NCBI GenBank assembly: GCA_022561355.1
Contig: JADFRJ010000110.1
Coordinates: forward strand, 1-7,524
DNA from: Chloroflexota bacterium
Lineage (GTDB): Bacteria; Chloroflexota; Dehalococcoidia; DSTF01; RBG-16-68-14
Length of the DNA: 7,524 nt
Direction of reading: 5' to 3'
Below the pieces are notes generated by a model, which was not told where the DNA came from, did no database searches, and worked only from the letters and a program-made list of their open reading frames with translations. A program made the position numbers and the translations under genes. Below, piece after piece: positions 5,592 to 7,524 of the stretch. Every line of letters begins with the position of its first letter. Position 1 is the first letter of the stretch.

Positions 5592-6722
5592 TTACGCGCG
5601 TTGGGGGGCTTCGCGTAGCGATGCGCTTACGTTGTGCAAAAACTGAAGGATCTCGATATTCGAGCGGACGGCGCCACTCTCCGCGTATGAGACAGACCGC
5701 TCCTCGCAGAACGCTCTAACGATCGGTTGAGCTTCCTTCAGCCTGTTCCGCGACATGCTCGGGAACAGATGATGCTCGATCTGGTAGTTGAGGCCGCCGT
5801 ACCAGAAGTCAGCAACCGGATTGCCGTTTACGTTGCGGCTTGTCAGGACCTGCCTGCGGAAAAAGTCGATGTTGTCCTCGCGGGTGAACGTCGGCATGCC
5901 TTTATGGTTCGGCGCAAAGACGGAACCCATGTAGAGACCCTGCAACGATTGGTGGACGACGATGAAGAGCACCGCATGCCACCACGTCAACGCGGAGAAC
6001 AGTAAGCCGAAGTACACGGCGAAGTGAAGGACCATCAGGGACGCTTCCCATGCCTTGCCACGCACCTCCCGTGCGACCAAGAATTGTATGCTCACCAGAC
6101 GCGTCCCCACGTTTTCCAGGAGCAGGACGGGGAAAAAGTAAAAGCTCTGATAGCCGATCATACGGCGTAAGAACCCTTCCTTGGCGTTCGCCTGATCTTT
6201 GGAGAAGGCGAAGATCGGTAGCAGCGTGTGGGGGTCACGTTCTAGGTCATTGGGGTCTACGTGGTGCTCGTTGTGCGTATCGACCCACCAGCTGCGGCTA
6301 ATGCCGAGCAGAAAGTTAATGCCCAGTCCAAACGTGTCGTTACCCTGCGCGGTGCGGAAGATTTGGCGGTGGCCCGCATCATGCCCTAGATAGCCTAATT
6401 GTGTGAGCGCAAAGGCCAAGAACACAGCGTTGAAGAGCTGCAACCAAAGGATGTCTACGATGAACAGGATGGCGATACTCGCGCCGAGCAGCGCAAGGCG
6501 AACGGCCACATTGAAAAAGTAGTAGCCCGGTTGTTTTTCGAGCAGCCCAGCGGCCACGATGCGGCGTTTTAGCTCCGCATAATCTTGCTGCTTCAGTACG
6601 GCTGGGTTGGTCGCCGGGTCGACGAATGGCTCTACTTGCCTGGATGCCCCACGGGAGCCGTAAGGACCCGCGCGCTTTGGCGCGATTGTTGTGGGGTTGG
6701 CTGCGGCGTCTTTTGTAACCAT
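5592..6722 (-). CDS. Membrane fatty acid desaturase with QIEHH third histidine box
   Basis: This 376-residue protein is an integral-membrane acyl desaturase that inserts a double bond into a lipid acyl chain using a di-iron centre, O2 and an external electron donor. The three histidine boxes are intact: HDAGH (114-118), HNEHH (150-154) and QIEHH (314-318). Hydrophobic spans lie at about 71-108, 192-215 and 226-263, consistent with a four-helix membrane core. PNHKGMP (271-277) and the [10 protein letters not shown] stretch (289-298) are typical of actinobacterial-type family members as I know them. Glutamine in the third box is seen in front-end (delta-5/delta-6) desaturases, but also in mycobacterial DesA3, so regioselectivity cannot be called. 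No cytochrome b5 domain is fused, and no ferredoxin or reductase partner is in the window. An AGGTG site four bases before the ATG (plus 6727-6731) supports the start. Confidence 0.92.
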   Translation of the reverse strand: MVTKDAAANPTTIAPKRAGPYGSRGASRQVEPFVDPATNPAVLKQQDYAELKRRIVAAGLLEKQPGYYFFNVAVRLALLGASIAILFIVDILWLQLFNAVFLAFALTQLGYLGHDAGHRQIFRTAQGNDTFGLGINFLLGISRSWWVDTHNEHHVDPNDLERDPHTLLPIFAFSKDQANAKEGFLRRMIGYQSFYFFPVLLLENVGTRLVSIQFLVAREVRGKAWEASLMVLHFAVYFGLLFSALTWWHAVLFIVVHQSLQGLYMGSVFAPNHKGMPTFTREDNIDFFRRQVLTSRNVNGNPVADFWYGGLNYQIEHHLFPSMSRNRLKEAQPIVRAFCEERSVSYAESGAVRSNIEILQFLHNVSASLREAPQRA

Positions 6723-6770
6723 CTAGCACCTATCTATTGGAACCTGTCCATACAGTGATGCACTTATGGC

Positions 6771-6798
6771 ATGTTACCAAGCGGCCTGATAGGTGCAA
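6771..6798 (-). promoter_or_regulatory. Weak promoter candidate for the desaturase
   Basis: On the minus strand TTGCAC (plus 6793-6798) and TAACAT (plus 6771-6776) are 16 bases apart. They match three and four of the six consensus positions. It lies between the helicase 3' hairpin and the desaturase start and would give a leader of roughly 40 bases. The match is poor; placement is the main argument. Confidence 0.22.
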
Positions 6799-6805
6799 CC
6801 TCACT

Positions 6806-6836
6806 GCTCGGATACGTAGGCCTTACGTGGCCGAGC
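6806..6836 (-). terminator. Strong hairpin just after the helicase stop codon
   Basis: GCTCGG (6806-6811) pairs with CCGAGC (6831-6836), and ACGTA (6814-6818) pairs with TACGT (6824-6828). The result is 11 base pairs interrupted by a symmetric two-by-two internal loop and closed by a five-base loop. On the minus strand it starts ten bases after the helicase stop (6847). No U-run follows, so it is not a textbook intrinsic terminator, but its position fits 3'-end formation or protection for the helicase message. Confidence 0.45.
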
Positions 6837-6846
6837 CGGTTCGCGC

Positions 6847-7524
6847 TCACGTGCGCAAGCGAGGCGTAGCCCGGAGTCGGTTGCGCTGGGGTGATGCCTG
6901 CGCGTTACGGCTTGCGTGCTGCGGCTGTCGCGGCCGCTGCGTCGATCGCCAGCCGTTCCGGCGGCGTCCTCGCTTGGCGCCGTTCTTGGTGCCGTTCGAC
7001 TGAGCTGGGGTAGCGATCGGCTCACCATCCAGCGTCATCCGAGGCAATTTGCGGCCAAGCCCACGCTCAAGCTTGTTCCACTTCACCAGGTCCACCGGGC
7101 TGAGTAGGGTGATTGCGACGCCTGCGCGGCCCATGCGGCCCGTGCGGCCAACGCGGTGAGTGAACAGATCGTGCGTCTCTGGCAGGTCATAGTTAATCAC
7201 GCGTTCGATGTGAAGCACGTCCAGTCCGCGTGCAGCAACGTTGGTTGCGAGCAAGACGGGCACCTTCCCGGAGCGAAAATCGCGCAGTACGCGGTCGCGT
7301 TGCGGTTGGCTTAGATTGCCGTGTAGCACGCCTAGGCGGTAGCCGGAACGCTCCAGCCGCTGGCCCATGCGGCGTACTCCGTGCTTCGTGCGGCCGAAGA
7401 TAAGCGTTCCGCCTTCGGTCGGTTCGTCGAGGAGGCGCTGGAGCACGTCGAATTTGTCATCGCTCTGCACCTCATAGACCACGTGATCGATGTCCGGCAG
7501 GCTCTCCTTATCCTCGCCCATCTC
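6847..7524 (-). CDS. DEAD-box ATP-dependent RNA helicase, C-terminal part (partial)
   Basis: The window holds only the second RecA-like domain and tail of a DEAD-box RNA helicase; the reading frame is still open at the right edge, so the N-terminal half with the Walker and DEAD motifs lies outside. Counting from the first visible Met (7521), motif IV is TLIFGRTK (39-46), motif Va is TNVAARGLD (93-101), NYDLP is at 110-114, and motif VI, with the ATP-sensing arginines, is HRVGRTGR (122-129). These enzymes unwind short RNA duplexes during ribosome assembly, RNA decay or cold adaptation. The last 60 or so residues are rich in Arg, Gln and Asn, as in RhlE/CsdA-type RNA-binding tails. Those residues could alternatively reflect a late frameshift. 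The Met at 7521 is internal to the domain, not the true start. Confidence 0.93.
   Translation of the reverse strand, partial: EMGEDKESLPDIDHVVYEVQSDDKFDVLQRLLDEPTEGGTLIFGRTKHGVRRMGQRLERSGYRLGVLHGNLSQPQRDRVLRDFRSGKVPVLLATNVAARGLDVLHIERVINYDLPETHDLFTHRVGRTGRMGRAGVAITLLSPVDLVKWNKLERGLGRKLPRMTLDGEPIATPAQSNGTKNGAKRGRRRNGWRSTQRPRQPQHASRNAQASPQRNRLRATPRLRT

Noticed and set aside
1..7524. CRISPR array, tRNA/rRNA genes, insertion sequences, toxin-antitoxin or phage-defence modules
   Set aside because: No regularly spaced repeats, cloverleaf-like segment, transposase-like protein or terminal inverted repeats were seen by reading; all sizeable frames with domain signatures are metabolic, repair or RNA-helicase genes.

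Overview
The window is GC-rich bacterial DNA, roughly 60% G+C by eye, densely coding, with clear Shine-Dalgarno sites. Two adjacent genes belong to F420-associated flavoprotein families (an LLM-class oxidoreductase and an Rv0121-type PPOX protein). The fatty acid desaturase carries the NHKGMP and QIEHH signatures I associate with actinobacterial-type enzymes. Together these point to an actinobacterium or a member of the Chloroflexota. That assignment is an inference; nothing in the window fixes the phylum.

Layout. The first 26 bases hold the start of a leftward gene that leaves the window. A 244-base divergent region follows, with a possible promoter and an 11-bp direct repeat. Two rightward genes come next: a MaoC/PhaJ-type hotdog hydratase (271-678) and, after 195 bases, a 639-residue type I Baeyer-Villiger monooxygenase that looks like 4-hydroxyacetophenone monooxygenase (874-2793). 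They meet a leftward block head-on at about 2794-2909. In its direction of transcription, that block reads: C-terminal part of a DEAD-box RNA helicase (entering from the right edge), membrane fatty acid desaturase, fused methionine sulfoxide reductase MsrA-MsrB, LLM-class oxidoreductase, PPOX protein.

How the genes may work together. The hydratase acts on trans-2-enoyl-CoA thioesters and the monooxygenase turns ketones into esters, so both fit the breakdown or remodelling of lipid or aromatic carbon, but no esterase or dehydrogenase here completes a pathway. The LLM and PPOX genes are 66 bases apart on one strand and probably form an F420-linked redox pair. MsrAB repairs oxidised methionine and the desaturase adjusts membrane lipids. 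The helicase is a housekeeping or cold-response RNA remodeler. A shared operon for the whole leftward block is unlikely, because hairpins lie just after several stop codons and the gaps are 104-124 bases.

I found no tRNA, rRNA, CRISPR array, insertion sequence or defence system. The genes are recognisable family members and I see no wholly new system. The best leads are the residue-for-residue match of the monooxygenase to the HAPMO catalytic numbering, the repeated U-tract-less hairpins after leftward genes, the direct repeat in the divergent promoter region, and the F420 gene pair.
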